Positions 1 through 9,690 of a DNA stretch of 64,000 nt are shown here, in pieces (positions within the stretch are counted from its first letter, which is position 1; each line of letters begins with the position of its first letter). The notes beneath the pieces were generated by a model. That model was given only the letters and a program-made list of their open reading frames with translations, was not told the origin of the DNA and searched no databases. The translations under genes were made by a program, and so were the position numbers. This stretch comes from Neoscytalidium dimidiatum (taxonomy: Eukaryota > Ascomycota > Dothideomycetes > Botryosphaeriales > Botryosphaeriaceae): positions 2,542,001 through 2,606,000 of the forward strand of contig CM074704.1 of assembly GCA_037367355.1 (NCBI GenBank). Direction: 5' to 3'.

Positions 1-1
1 C

Positions 2-1129
2 ACGGAACTCCAGTTCCTGCACAACTGGACGCCCGTCCTCTCGGACCCGGCGCAGCAGATCTCGCAGCTCTCCCTAACCGGCTGGAAGGAGCTCTACGAC
101 ATGGGCGTATCCTACCGCCTCAAGTACCCGACCTTCCAACCGTACAACACGCCCTTCACGCTCTGGGCCAACGCCTACGCCTCCTCGCCGCGCGTCCTCA
201 ACTCCGCCCAGCTCTTCGCGCGCGGCTACCTGGGCCCGAACGCCACGGCCCTCGGCTCGATCCTCGTCGTCAACGGGTCCGACCCGCGCGCCCTCGCCAA
301 CAGCCTCGCGACCTCGAACCTGTGCCCGGCCTACGACGACAACGGCGGCGGGCCCGCCAAGGACGCCTGGGACGCGACGTACCTGCCGGCCGCGACCGCG
401 CGCGTCAACGCGCTGCTGCGCGGCAACCTGACCTTCGCCGCCGCCGACGTCGGCATCTTCGCGTACCTGTGCGGCTTCGAGACGCAGATCGCGGGCGCGC
501 GCTCGCCCTGGTGCGGCACCCTGACGGACCGCGAGTTCCTGCAGTACGAGTACGCGCAGGACCTGCGGTACTGGTACGGCAACGGCGCCGGGAACCCCGT
601 CGCAAAGGCCGCGATGCTGCCCGTCGTGGCGGGGCTGGTGCGCAGGTTCCGGGACGGGCCCGGGACGGCGTACGTCGATGGCGACGGCGAGAGTTGGGTC
701 CCCCCGCCGCTGGTCGCCGCGTTCACGAACGACGGCCAGGTCAGCCAGCTGGCCGCTGCGGTGGGCGTGTTCGATGGGCTGCCGGATCTGCCGGGAGATG
801 CGCTGCTGGCGAATCGGACGTTTCATGCGAGTTGGTTCGTGACGATGAGAGGAACGGTTGGGTTCGAGAGGCTGAACTGTGGCGAGGAGGGCACGTTTTT
901 GAGGGTCAAGTTGAATGACGTGGTGTATCCGGTCAGGGGTTGCGAGGATGGTCCCGGGAGGAGCTGCGAGTTGGGGAAGTACGCGGCGTTGATTGATGAG
1001 AAGCTGGAAGCTGTTGGCGGGTTCAGGGAGATATGCAACGTGACGGATGCGACGGTGCCGGAGGGCGAGGAAGGCACGACGTTCTTCTGGGATAGGGCTC
1101 TGCCGTTCGAGACGGTTGCAAAGCCATAA
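2..1129 (+). CDS. Histidine acid phosphatase (branch-2 histidine phosphatase), 5' partial
   Basis: The frame is already open at base 2 and runs to a TAA at 1127-1129, so the window holds the C-terminal ~375 residues; the N-terminus, with the catalytic RHGxRxP motif, lies upstream. Family members are secreted or wall-bound enzymes that release phosphate from organic esters. Visible family features are the helical mid-domain, several N-glycosylation sequons (for example in the NAT and NGS stretches), paired cysteines, and the FTNDGQ segment at about 722-739 followed by a QLAAAVGVFDGLP stretch. FTNDGQ occupies the place of the HD proton-donor motif (FTHD in yeast Pho5-like enzymes): the histidine is an asparagine here (AAC, 728-730) while the aspartate is kept. 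Phytase is a possible alternative label, but the C-terminal half resembles non-phytase acid phosphatases more. Family assignment is firm, substrate is not. Confidence 0.85.
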   Translation, partial: TELQFLHNWTPVLSDPAQQISQLSLTGWKELYDMGVSYRLKYPTFQPYNTPFTLWANAYASSPRVLNSAQLFARGYLGPNATALGSILVVNGSDPRALANSLATSNLCPAYDDNGGGPAKDAWDATYLPAATARVNALLRGNLTFAAADVGIFAYLCGFETQIAGARSPWCGTLTDREFLQYEYAQDLRYWYGNGAGNPVAKAAMLPVVAGLVRRFRDGPGTAYVDGDGESWVPPPLVAAFTNDGQVSQLAAAVGVFDGLPDLPGDALLANRTFHASWFVTMRGTVGFERLNCGEEGTFLRVKLNDVVYPVRGCEDGPGRSCELGKYAALIDEKLEAVGGFREICNVTDATVPEGEEGTTFFWDRALPFETVAKP

Positions 1130-2024
1130 TGCGAGGTTCCTAGACTAGACATTAATTGTATGATATGTAATACAGTGCAGATTGGCCTCTCCTCATGTAT
1201 ACTCATGATCACGATTTAAGCGACCATTCAGATCACCTGCTGTCGTGAACTCTCCCTCTGTTTAACCTCTTGCTTTGCCGACATTCTGGCCAATCAGCTC
1301 TTCACAGAATCGCTATCAACAACAGACGCCTGGATTAAACAAGCACACATCCGCTTGTCCATCCCTTACTGCTGACATTAGCGTTGAGGAGGCGTCTTAC
1401 CACCAAATATAAATAATACCTATCTTAATGTCTCCGACAGGCCGGTCTTAGGGAATATAAGAACAAATTAGCCTCTATCTCGAGTAACGGATCCTTGGAG
1501 CCACTCACGGCGACGCTTCTCTAAAGATTTACTTAGAAGATAGTTATTTTTTTTTTCGACCGTTCTATGCATCGAGGTTTGAGAAGCCTAACTAGTAAAA
1601 ATGACTTACTACCGCGTAACGAGGACGGATTCTTGGAATACACCGTTAAACTCTACGTAACCGCCCGGCAACACGCGTTAAATGACCCTGCCGGCGATCC
1701 GCTATGGCAGTGACTGTAGCCTTGCGACCGGGCGATGCTCCCCTCCGTCCTACCTGGCCACGTCTACTATCTTCTACACTCCTACCCAGCGACGTTAATA
1801 TAGCGGTAGTGAACCCGGTAACGCGTACCCTCTACTTCGGAGCCCCTACCTAACAACTACTCTTCAACCAAACGGCCCGCGTAACATTGAATGTCTCTGA
1901 AGCAGGCCTACACAACGATAACATCCAATACTGGAACACTACCGCTTTCGTATACAGCAGACTTTGCCTCGTAAGTCCACTCGTATATCCTAACCTCGTT
2001 ATTAGGGCAGTGCCGGCGCTCTTT
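1130..2024. other. Intergenic, no gene recognised
   Basis: Downstream of the acid phosphatase the sequence becomes more AT-rich and stop-rich. A short poly-T run lies near 1547-1558. Neither strand gives a reading frame with a protein family I recognise. It may contain the 3' flank of the broken thiamine pyrophosphokinase copy that ends at 2025. Confidence 0.5.
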
Positions 2025-3028
2025 CTATCGTAAATAGTACACCCTCGCATCCGTCTTAATCGTCACCACCTCGTCCCTAACGTGATAGCTCTGATTGCAA
2101 TTGTTATCGACGCTTATCGGCCAATCAACTACGTTCCGCTCCAAGCCCGTCGTCGATATGACAGCAGGCCCGAAAGTAGGCAAGATGCCGATGTTTCGGG
2201 TGAAGTAGCCCCTCACCGGCCCCTCTCCTCCGAGTGCCGCATGCGCTATGGGTACAACGATGCGGTTTAGGCCCCGGTGGTAGAATAAAGGAGACGCTCG
2301 ACTCGGAGAAGAGCCACAGGCGCACGTCTGGATAGGCGATCTGGACTTGCAGCATCTCGAATAGCGTACGCAACGCCTGGTCAACGCGCCCTGTCAGCGC
2401 CGGGTCCGGCGGGCGGTACGGCGGCAGTAATGACCTTGGTGGCTTTGTTGAAGTCGATCGAATAATCTTCTAAGTCGCGTGTGATGGTGACACCATGGCC
2501 GGTATAGTAGGCGCGTACGTCGCTGCGCAGCGAATCTAGGTCACCGTGAATGCTGGTCGAGAGCTGTGATTTAAGGGTCAGCCGAGGCGGGCCGAGGTAG
2601 ACTGAGATGCCAAAAAAAAAAAAGGAAGAAAAACAAAGGCACAGGCAGTAAAAAAAAAAAAACAGCAGCCAGGGCTGACAATATGTCAGTCCTAGGGTGC
2701 AGCAACGGGTCAGCTAGAGGCTCTGCTCTTATAGAGCCTGCTGCGCGGTACGTACAAATTCCTGTCTGCGTGCCTCGGCATCGTCAAGACCGTCGAATAT
2801 GTCGTACAGGCGGTTAGCACCGCCGTCGGCGCAGAGGCGGTATCCCGTGTGCGCCCATAGACGCTTCAGGACATTGAAGCTGGCTATAGGCTGGTTCAAG
2901 ATCAGCAAGGCTGGTCGCTGGTGCCAGGCCTGTTCCTGATGCCGATCGACCTGCGCCTGTGCCGTCTCTCCTTGCTGGTCGCTGAAGTGACCCAGGAAGC
3001 GTGCTGGCGCAAACTCGACGGCGGCCAT
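2025..3028 (-). pseudogene. Thiamine pyrophosphokinase (Thi80-type) pseudogene with two frameshifts
   Basis: On the minus strand exon 1 (3028-2756, ATG at 3028) encodes the N-terminal TPK segment, including RLCADGGANRLYDIFDG, the ADGGAN signature. A GTACGT donor follows at 2755 and, after an intron with two poly-pyrimidine runs, an acceptor CACAG at 2568-2564. Exon 2 begins with HGDLDSLRSDVR and YSIDFNKATKVI, matching the conserved HGDxDS and DxxKA regions. The frame then shifts near 2420-2430 to reach GRVDQALRTLFEML and LWLFSESSVSFIL, and shifts again near 2266-2285 to reach GLNRI, GILP, STTGLERNVVDW and VVTIKTD, the C-terminal B1-binding domain, before a stop at 2025. The known enzyme transfers pyrophosphate from ATP to thiamine to make thiamine diphosphate. 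All blocks are present in order, so this was a full gene; the two frameshifts make it non-functional as read. It could be a second, relaxed copy; sequencing error in homopolymers is the alternative. Confidence 0.8.
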
Positions 3029-3475
3029 GGTTAGGTGTCTTCTTTAGCAACAGCGCACGTGCAGCGTGGTGAGTTTGTAGAGAAAGACGAGTATGGGTGA
3101 TGATGGTGGGACTATGCATCGTGCGACTGGCCTTGCCGCGCCCGGTAGCTCGCTCGAGTTTAAGCGATAGCAGCCAAGCTCCTGGGCAATGCGGCGCGCA
3201 TATGCAAACTTCGCTACTGCAATAGCTGTGCTACGTTGGCTTAGTAGCTTCTTTAGATGCATCGTCTGAGGCCTTCACCCTTCTCATCTGGCGTTCGAAA
3301 GCTGTGCCTTGGCCGTTGTTTTTCTGGTATATACAATGCGCGGCTTGCCATCTATCATCCACGCCCGTAGTCGCACTTATTAGACGTCTCGCCTGGTACA
3401 CTGGCTTGATCTTATGCTCTTGTTTTAGCTGCAATTCACATTCATTCACTCATTTTTACCAAATCGCTGTACCTC
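3029..3475. other. Intergenic between TPK and laccase pseudogenes
   Basis: This would hold the divergent promoter region of the two pseudogenes. Short open frames occur on both strands, notably 3449-3231 on the minus strand, but I recognise no family in them and see no intron structure, so none is called. Confidence 0.4.
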
Positions 3476-4204
3476 ATGTGCTTCCAAGCTCCTCTTCTAA
3501 CTTCATTCGCTTCGCTGTTCAGTGTTTTCTGCGTCACAGCGCTTGCTTCACCTGTTTCCACCGATACGACAACAAACACAACATGTTTTCACAACGCAAC
3601 CGGCAGATCTTGCTGAAATGAGGACTTTGGCATCTCTACCGACTACTACGATAATATCCCAGATACTGGTGTTGTGCGAGAGTTCTGGTTCAACATTGAG
3701 AACGCTACCGCCGCCTCTGATGGAGTAGAACTGCCAGTACGGCTCATCATCTGTGATCATTTCTAGGGGCTGAAAATCATAGCATATTGGGGTGATACTG
3801 TCAGTAAATGCAATGGAACGTTGTAGTGGAACTCGACTGGGGATGGCAGAGCCAGATTAACATATTGGAACTTAGCTCTACATGTGACCAATTCCCTGCA
3901 GACCAAAAGCACTGGTCTGTATTGGCATTGTATCCGAAACTCATGGTCTGATTAGGTGGATGGCGTTCCCAGCATTACAACTGCTCCCGATGACTCTTAC
4001 ACCTACAAATGGCGTGCGGTCGAGTATGGCACGGGCTGGTACCACTTCCACTTCTATGTCCAGGCTTGGGACGGTGTTTTTGGTGGTATTGTCATCAAAG
4101 GGCCGGCTTCCGCTCATTATAATGTTGACCTTGCCCATCTCTTCTTAAATGACTGGTGCCACGTATGTCCCGAAAGATGCTCTACCCCCTTCATTTGGAG
4201 CTAG
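3476..4204 (+). pseudogene. Laccase-type multicopper oxidase pseudogene, truncated
   Basis: An ATG at 3476 opens a hydrophobic signal-like segment, then CFHNATGRSC and, after a TGA at 3614-3616 where laccases have the tryptophan of an RSCW motif, the N-terminal cupredoxin sequence (FGISTDYYDNIPDTG, REFWFNIENAT, DGVELPV). After a likely intron whose acceptor is near 3872, VTNSLQTKSTGLYWHCIR occupies the place of the first copper motif HWHG, which is lost, followed by a TAG. DGVPSIT, DSYTYKWRAVEYGTGWYHFHF and AWDGVFGGIVIKGPA then match the end of domain 1; the second copper motif YHSH reads YHFH. The frame ends at 4204, and domains 2 and 3, with the type-1 copper site, are absent. Functional laccases oxidise phenols with four coppers; this copy has two nonsense codons, a ruined copper motif and no C-terminal two thirds. 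Confidence 0.85.
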
Positions 4205-4527
4205 GTCTTGAGCAGAGTACCGCAGAGGAGTTCGTATCTCATAGGAGAATAACGTGAGCACGGGATTGATGGCAGAAGACTATTGTGACAGTATAATACT
4301 CTCGCCAAGGCTTGAGGACGCAGTCTGGGAAACCGAACACGAACGCAGGATGTGAGTAAGAGAAAGATGGTGGTTACAAGCGCTTCGTGTTTTGGCCACC
4401 CATTGCGGTAGGTCCGATTACCTTTAGCTTAGTATTTCCCCTCCTTATATTTCTGTGCCGAAACAACAACTATTCGATAATATATAGCGGAGGTGATTGA
4501 TTCCATTTTCCGAAAACGCTTTGTTAA
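4205..4527. other. Intergenic, no gene recognised
   Basis: A stretch between two convergent genes. I find no continuation of laccase domain 2 here and no other recognisable frame. Confidence 0.45.
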
Positions 4528-6207
4528 CTACTTATATCTATCCACGAAAGTATCAAGCAATTTACCATCCACCCAGTTACCATGAAACCCAGGGCGAATC
4601 CTAAATGGAAGTTTTAGAATCGCTACTGGGCCGGCCTCGAATGTTAGAGTATCAATGATGGCAAAGTCGGTAGTCATGGTGTCGTAGCAATTGCGCTGAA
4701 AAATCACCCACCCGTCTGCCTCGGGCGCATCTTGACTTCTTGGGATGAACACAGGTTCAAGAACACCGTGATGCGTTCCTGCAAACCAAACCTTCCTTTC
4801 TTTCGTTTTAACATTGAGCATTGTCATGCAGTTAAAGAAGGGAACAGGTCCTGCAACAGAGAAAACATCTTCGAAATTAGTAGGTTTGCCATGGTCCAAT
4901 GCAGGAATAAAGGCCGTTGTGTAGTCGCGAGTTTGGAAGCGGTCGTCTATTCGAGGAAACTCTCCAGAATGTCTTTGTATGATCTCCAGTTGCGCTTGGT
5001 GGGTGGATCCCGGGAGCCCAGGGTCAAAATAAATGCGCGCAAACTTAACCTCGATCTCGCTGAGAACGGGTTTTACGCCGTCTTTCGTAGGATACCACGG
5101 CATACAGTTGTCTTTGACAGTTAACAGCCATCATAAAGGGATAATTTTCTGGTACTCACCATCTGCGAGCGTGACATCCATAGCGACTCGGCCATCATTG
5201 AGATCGAACCCATTTGCTGAATGGCCAGCAAAGCTATTGTTGAGGTGGAACTACTTGACGCTGCTTTCCGCTGGAGAGTGACGGGGAATTAGACCAAATC
5301 TCAAATATTCTTCTGGATCCCACGCCCAATGCTTATTGCCTTCTTTGGCCCATGCCAAATCAGCTTTTTGAGGGACCAAGATCAACACGATGTATTTCTT
5401 AGTCACAATGCAGTCGTGAATCAAGGTCGCTCCGTAAGGGTTGTCGAACCACAAACTATCAGTCACCTTTCCTTCGGCGTCAACAGTGAAGTAAAATAGC
5501 TTTTCCTGTTATTCTCATCAATATTTTCTTTCTCATCTGGTATGTGTTTTAATCAGAGCACCTACCGAGTAGTGACCATTTGCTTCATTGGAAAAGCACA
5601 CTAGTTCCCCTGTCTCATAATCGTACTTTGGGTGCGCCGTCATTGTGAAGGCATCCAACGTCCCTCCAAAGTCCCACGTTCCTATTGTATCCAGGGTGAA
5701 AGGGTTAATCGCATACGGAGGGTTTAGTTCTTCCAATGCAAGAAGGACACCGGTTGGATTATGAAATACGATATTGGTGTTTGCTGTGCTTATGTCCGTC
5801 TTCTCATCACGTACTCCAATTTCCGGTAGAGCGGTCCAAGGGTTTCCGTAATAGCCATACAGTGCTTTTCTGGCTTTGTTCTCGGTCATGAACTTCTTGG
5901 TTCGCACATATTTCTTTTCAAATGTGACACAGCCGTCCTTGAATCGTAAGGCAAAAACACTTCCATCACCCGCAAACCATTCTTCGTCCTCGAATCGAGG
6001 TGGAAACTGATTGTCAGGGTGGAGCCGGAAGAGAACACCGTAGATATCCTTAGGCACTTCGCCCTCGGCGATAACATTCTCGACGACACCTTCCAAGCGG
6101 GTGGGTTCCATGAAACCTGCAAAGTAAGTGGCCTTATCCTTTGGCCAAGCCTGACCTGGATTCTTTCTCATGGCAAATTGTTGGACTCGAACCTCTGTGA
6201 TGTCCAT
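4528..6207 (-). pseudogene. Carotenoid/lignostilbene dioxygenase, otherwise intact, with one in-frame stop
   Basis: Three exons on the minus strand: 6207-5566, 5505-5160 and 5111-4528, with introns of 60 bp (GTAGGT..CAG) and 48 bp (GTGAGT..AAG). The product would be about 523 residues, normal for the RPE65/carotenoid cleavage oxygenase family, non-heme iron enzymes that split polyene or stilbene double bonds with O2. The four iron-binding histidines are present: AHPKYD (H192), LIHDCIV (H244), FHLNNS (H301) and FHGNWV (H506). Other family blocks include EWFAGDGSVFALRF. A TAG at 5253-5251 interrupts exon 2 at residue 299, two residues before the third iron ligand, where relatives have a tryptophan in a KWF-like context; TGG to TAG is a single G-to-A change. 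No simple intron removes it. Either a very young pseudogene or an assembly error. The sequence resembles fungal lignostilbene dioxygenases more than torulene-cleaving Cao-2 enzymes, but substrate is not decidable. Confidence 0.82.
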
Positions 6208-7794
6208 GATGCTGTCGAACTCGCCGATGTTGTTGGTGTTCTATGTGAAGCAGTATCGTCGGTGTTGTTGAGTAATTTGCCGCACTTCACATCTTAGAGA
6301 AATGGAGATGATTTATACATGCTCTGGATCACTATTACGAACATACATTAGGAACAAGACACGTTCTTTCCGATTGATCCCCGGACATTGCTTATAGCCG
6401 AGGTCAATGCAAAACTTGCGATGAACTAATAAGTGGAGATGATTTTGCTATGAAGCCTAAATCGTTATTCGACTCCCAACGTTGGAAAGCAATAACAAAC
6501 TTTAACAATTTAATATGCCTAAGACACTTGCCGCCTTATCCGTATCTAAGCCAGCTTTGCACTAGTTGATCTGTCGCCTTCACGTTTGATTTGCCTCTCA
6601 AATTACCGATTGATGCTTGCGGGGAACGACTGGGTTTTAGGTAATGACCGGCATTTCGCGGAACGACCGGATTTTAGGGAACGACCGGCTTTTGGGGAAC
6701 GACCGGCTTTTGGGGAACGACCGGCTTTCAGGGAACTATCGACTTTCGGAGAATGACCGTATTGTCATAGCGATGGGCCAACCAAATCTGTTACGGCGAC
6801 ACTCACTTTATGGGAGGTCAAGTGTATCGCCGGGTGGTTCAAGCTCTCTAGGGGCCGTCACGGTAGGTAGTGGAGGTTTGTGACAGCGGGCCTCTTCCAC
6901 TAGGCTTCGGGGTCTGAATAACCGATGGGGTTTACCTAAGTGTAGAAGGTTCAAATAACAGGTAGTGATCATGTGATAAGTTGGTACACGATGTGCGAAA
7001 GGCTCGTTACCTCCAATAGGCGAGTATTGGAACTTTGAGTTGACTACGAAGGCTAAAGTACTATCTGAAGAGTGTATCTATATATGCGTTTAATCTGGAT
7101 CTATAGTGTGAGATCAAAGGTTTTGGATCAATATGATCCAGGGCGGGCCCGATGGGCCACACGTAAAGCGGGCGCTTGTGCCTCTTTCCCGAAACCGCAC
7201 CCTGACCTGACGACCAGACGAGATAACCACTATTCTCATCATCCCGTTCTTCGTGCTCCTTGTCATTTCCCGGATCCGTCTTCTGTCCCTGTGGTCCTTC
7301 TTCTCTTGCAGGATTGCTGATTGGGCAGACGCTTCAATAGTCTCTCTATGCATTGTGGGGTTATCTTCCGTATGGGCTTCCGTCTTGGAGACTAATCCCT
7401 TAGGTGTTGTACCCCCTGCACCCTTGGTTGTGCGGCTCTACTCGCGGGATCTTAGTCCTTACATGTTTCTGAGTCATCAAGGTGGTTACGGGCGATCATT
7501 TCTTGGCCATCTGATGGGAGTTAGGTTCGTCTGCTGTCCAACTCGATACTTCCCTTCCATCGTCTATTGATTGCGCTGTAAATATTGAGCAAACTAATCC
7601 AATATAATCCAATTTATAAGTCTTAGGAAACTTAATTGAAAATTTAATCAACTGCTTTACTGCGGGGGATAGGATTATCGAGACGGCTAATTCGGCGCAG
7701 TCAGATCCGATAATAGGGGCGGCTTTGAAATCAATCTCGGTGTTTCTGGACCTCGGTGTCTTACTTTATTCGCCTAGCCATATGAGAAATTTAG
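6208..7794. other. Intergenic with a minisatellite, no gene recognised
   Basis: Between the divergent dioxygenase and epoxide hydrolase genes. It contains the 18-bp tandem repeat listed separately. The remainder, including a frame at 7253-7570, shows no protein family I recognise. The stretch from 7570 to 7794 is AT-rich and probably upstream sequence of the next gene. Confidence 0.45.
6621..6759. repeat. 18-bp minisatellite (GGGGAACGACCGGCTTTT-like)
   Basis: About seven to eight head-to-tail degenerate copies of an 18-bp unit of the form GGGAACGACCGGCTTTT plus one base. Central copies near 6680-6730 are nearly identical and outer ones diverge. Because the unit is a multiple of three, one plus-strand frame stays open through it, but the resulting GNDRL-type peptide has no other support. 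Confidence 0.85.
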
Positions 7795-7808
7795 CATATA
7801 TAAATAGG
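7795..7808 (+). promoter_or_regulatory. TATA box of the epoxide-hydrolase-like gene
   Basis: A clear CATATATAAATAGG element lies about 75-85 bp before the ATG at 7882, a reasonable TATA position for a fungal promoter with a short 5' UTR. It is supported by position and consensus only. Confidence 0.55.
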
Positions 7809-7881
7809 CCTTTTTCCTCCTGGCGAAAGACTGGTCCCCAGAAAGTCTATTTCGAGCACCATTAACTTTTTCAATCAACTA

Positions 7882-9399
7882 ATGATGACGTGGAACTTAA
7901 TACTAATATGGATCCTCACCGCGGTGGCTACCTGCAAGGGACATTTTCCGGCTCGCTTATCCTACCCTTCTGTAGAAGTCAAAGGGAACAATACGGTATG
8001 TATAAGTGTCCCTAGTATAGACACACTGCTGATCTATAACATGTAGGAATGCAAATGCACATTTAACTTTTCCCCCGACACGGTAAATACGCTTCTCTGC
8101 GTCTCGGTGCATAAGTAACCTTTTTAGACCGATCTCACCGGTGTGCCTTACAGAGGCCATATCAAGTCCGTACAGCTGCCGACCACCAAAGCTACGTATC
8201 GCTATGTCCATATAGCTCCGACCGCATCAAAGCCATACATCCTCTTCATCCACGGCGTCCCATCTCCTTTTGACTGGAGACACCAGATTGAGTATTTTCA
8301 GGCTGCCGGATACGGCATTATCTCACCGGATCTACGGGGATTTGGCGGCACAGACGGATCAGGCCCGTTAGAAGACTACCGACTGAAAACACAAGCAGAC
8401 GAGATATCGATGCTCCTTAAATGTGAGGGCATATCCCGGGTCATCGGCGTGAGCCACGATTAGTGAGTCTTCTCAGAGACTGTTTTGGAAATAAGATCTA
8501 ACAAGATAAAGCGGCTCCATTGTACATTCGCGCCTTGCAAATTATTATCCTCACCTTTTCAACGCACATGTTTTTATTGACGTTGGCTATGCCGGCAAAG
8601 GAGCGCTGCCGACATTAGACGCAATTCAAAAATTGAATAATCAGACTTTACAGACTCTCGGGTATCCAGTTATGGGTTACTGGTATTTCTACCAGGATGT
8701 TGATGCTGCAACAATTCTTGATGATCATGTTAGTATTTCTAGTTTGGGCTAAGAAAACTTACTTAAACTCGTAGGCTTATTCCGCTTTTTCTATGTTCTA
8801 CACGACTGAGCCCGAAATTTTGAAATTGTATTTCTGTCCTGTTGGCTCTTTCAGAGACTGGCTGCTACAGGGTGAAACAGCGCCCTGGGGTTCATTTATT
8901 ACCAAACAGGTATACTAGGCTGCGGGGTCGATCAACGGCGATCTAATTTGGAAGCAGGAGAAGAGAATCCATGATCGAATTCGCGAGGCTGGCGGAGGCT
9001 ACAAGACTATTCTTAAGACTTACCAGGCTCTGCTCGAAAATATAAACAGAAATGATGAAGAGAGTAAGCACAGATGTTCTAGTCGTTGAGCAAAGGGCAG
9101 TTGTGCGTTACTAATCACGGCTGCAGTGCTTGGGAGTAATTTCACAATTGAAAACCTGTTTCACGGCTGCAGTGCTTGGGAGTAATTTCACAATTGAAAA
9201 ACCTGTTCTCTTAGTTACAGGACAGAAAGATCCCGTGTCCTTGCCCCATTTACAGATCCAAGGAACCGAACCGTATTCCATCGACCTCCGTGTGAGGGAG
9301 GTCAACGCTGGACATTTTCTACATATAGAACAGCCCAACGTAACAAATCAGCATCTCAGGGAGTTTTTCGATAGTGTTCTTATGGCAAGGCCCACGTAA
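7882..9399 (+). CDS. Secreted epoxide-hydrolase-like alpha/beta hydrolase, seven exons
   Basis: Proposed exons: 7882-7995, 8047-8082, 8128-8462, 8512-8728, 8775-8909, 8958-9063 and 9173-9399 (389 residues). The introns are 45-51 bp, except the last (109 bp, enlarged by a duplication), and have GT..AG ends and CTAAC-like branch sites. The N-terminus (MMTWNLILIWILTAV) is a signal peptide. The alpha/beta hydrolase core shows the oxyanion-hole motif HGVP (92-95), the nucleophile aspartate in GVSHDYGS (D161), the acidic residue in TGQKDP (D334) and the catalytic histidine in NAGHFLHIEQP (H362), giving the Asp-Asp-His triad of epoxide hydrolases; aromatic YWYFYQ in the cap may supply the epoxide-binding tyrosines. 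Haloalkane dehalogenase is the main alternative but is less likely in fungi. The 48-bp fifth intron contains an in-frame TAG, so it must be spliced. Retrotransposon sequence begins directly after the stop codon. Confidence 0.72.
9116..9208 (+). repeat. 46/47-bp tandem duplication of a splice acceptor and exon start
   Basis: The block starting CACGGCTGCAGTGCTTGGG at 9116-9161 is repeated at 9162-9208 with one extra A. Each copy carries a CTGCAG acceptor plus the first bases of exon 7. Splicing to the first acceptor (after 9126) runs into a stop within about 20 codons; splicing to the second (after 9172) keeps the full C-terminal domain open. Confidence 0.9.
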
Positions 9400-9651
9400 T
9401 GTTACGCCGACCCTCGGTCTGGAGGAGGCCAAGCCTATGGTCGGGTAGCTTGGGCTTCTCGGGGGGTCTTTGCTGTAGTCAGGGGAGGTGCGCACAAAGG
9501 TATTAGGGAAGGAATCAATCGACAAGTTGACTACATGGTTCCTATCCACGATCAACGAGTGTACTTTATATATATAGGGACGGCTTCTTCCCTTTTCCAG
9601 TGTTCAGGGGATCAGTTGGGCTTGGATTTGATTCCTTGATCCAGTGATCGG

Positions 9652-9688
<37 letters not shown>

Positions 9689-9690
9689 TT
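9400..9690 (+). repeat. Putative 5' LTR and leader of the gypsy element
   Basis: Begins with TG directly after the TAA of the preceding gene. A TATA-like run (TTTATATATATAGGG) lies near 9565-9580. The 3' border is uncertain because there is no second LTR to compare; the (GAT)n tract at 9652-9687 lies at or just beyond the end. Confidence 0.5.
9652..9687 (+). repeat. (TGA)n microsatellite, about 12 copies
   Basis: Perfect trinucleotide run inside the 5' part of the gypsy remnant. Confidence 0.95.

Noticed and set aside
3231..3449. Minus-strand frame upstream of the TPK relic
   Set aside because: No recognisable family and not joined to the TPK exon by plausible splice sites.
6621..6759. CRISPR-like array
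   Set aside because: Units are 18 bp, directly adjacent and degenerate, with no spacers, and the organism is a fungus.
8910..8918. Premature stop in the epoxide hydrolase (GTATACTAG)
   Set aside because: It lies inside a well-formed 48-bp intron (GTATAC..CTAAT..GCAG) whose removal preserves frame, so it is not taken as a nonsense mutation.
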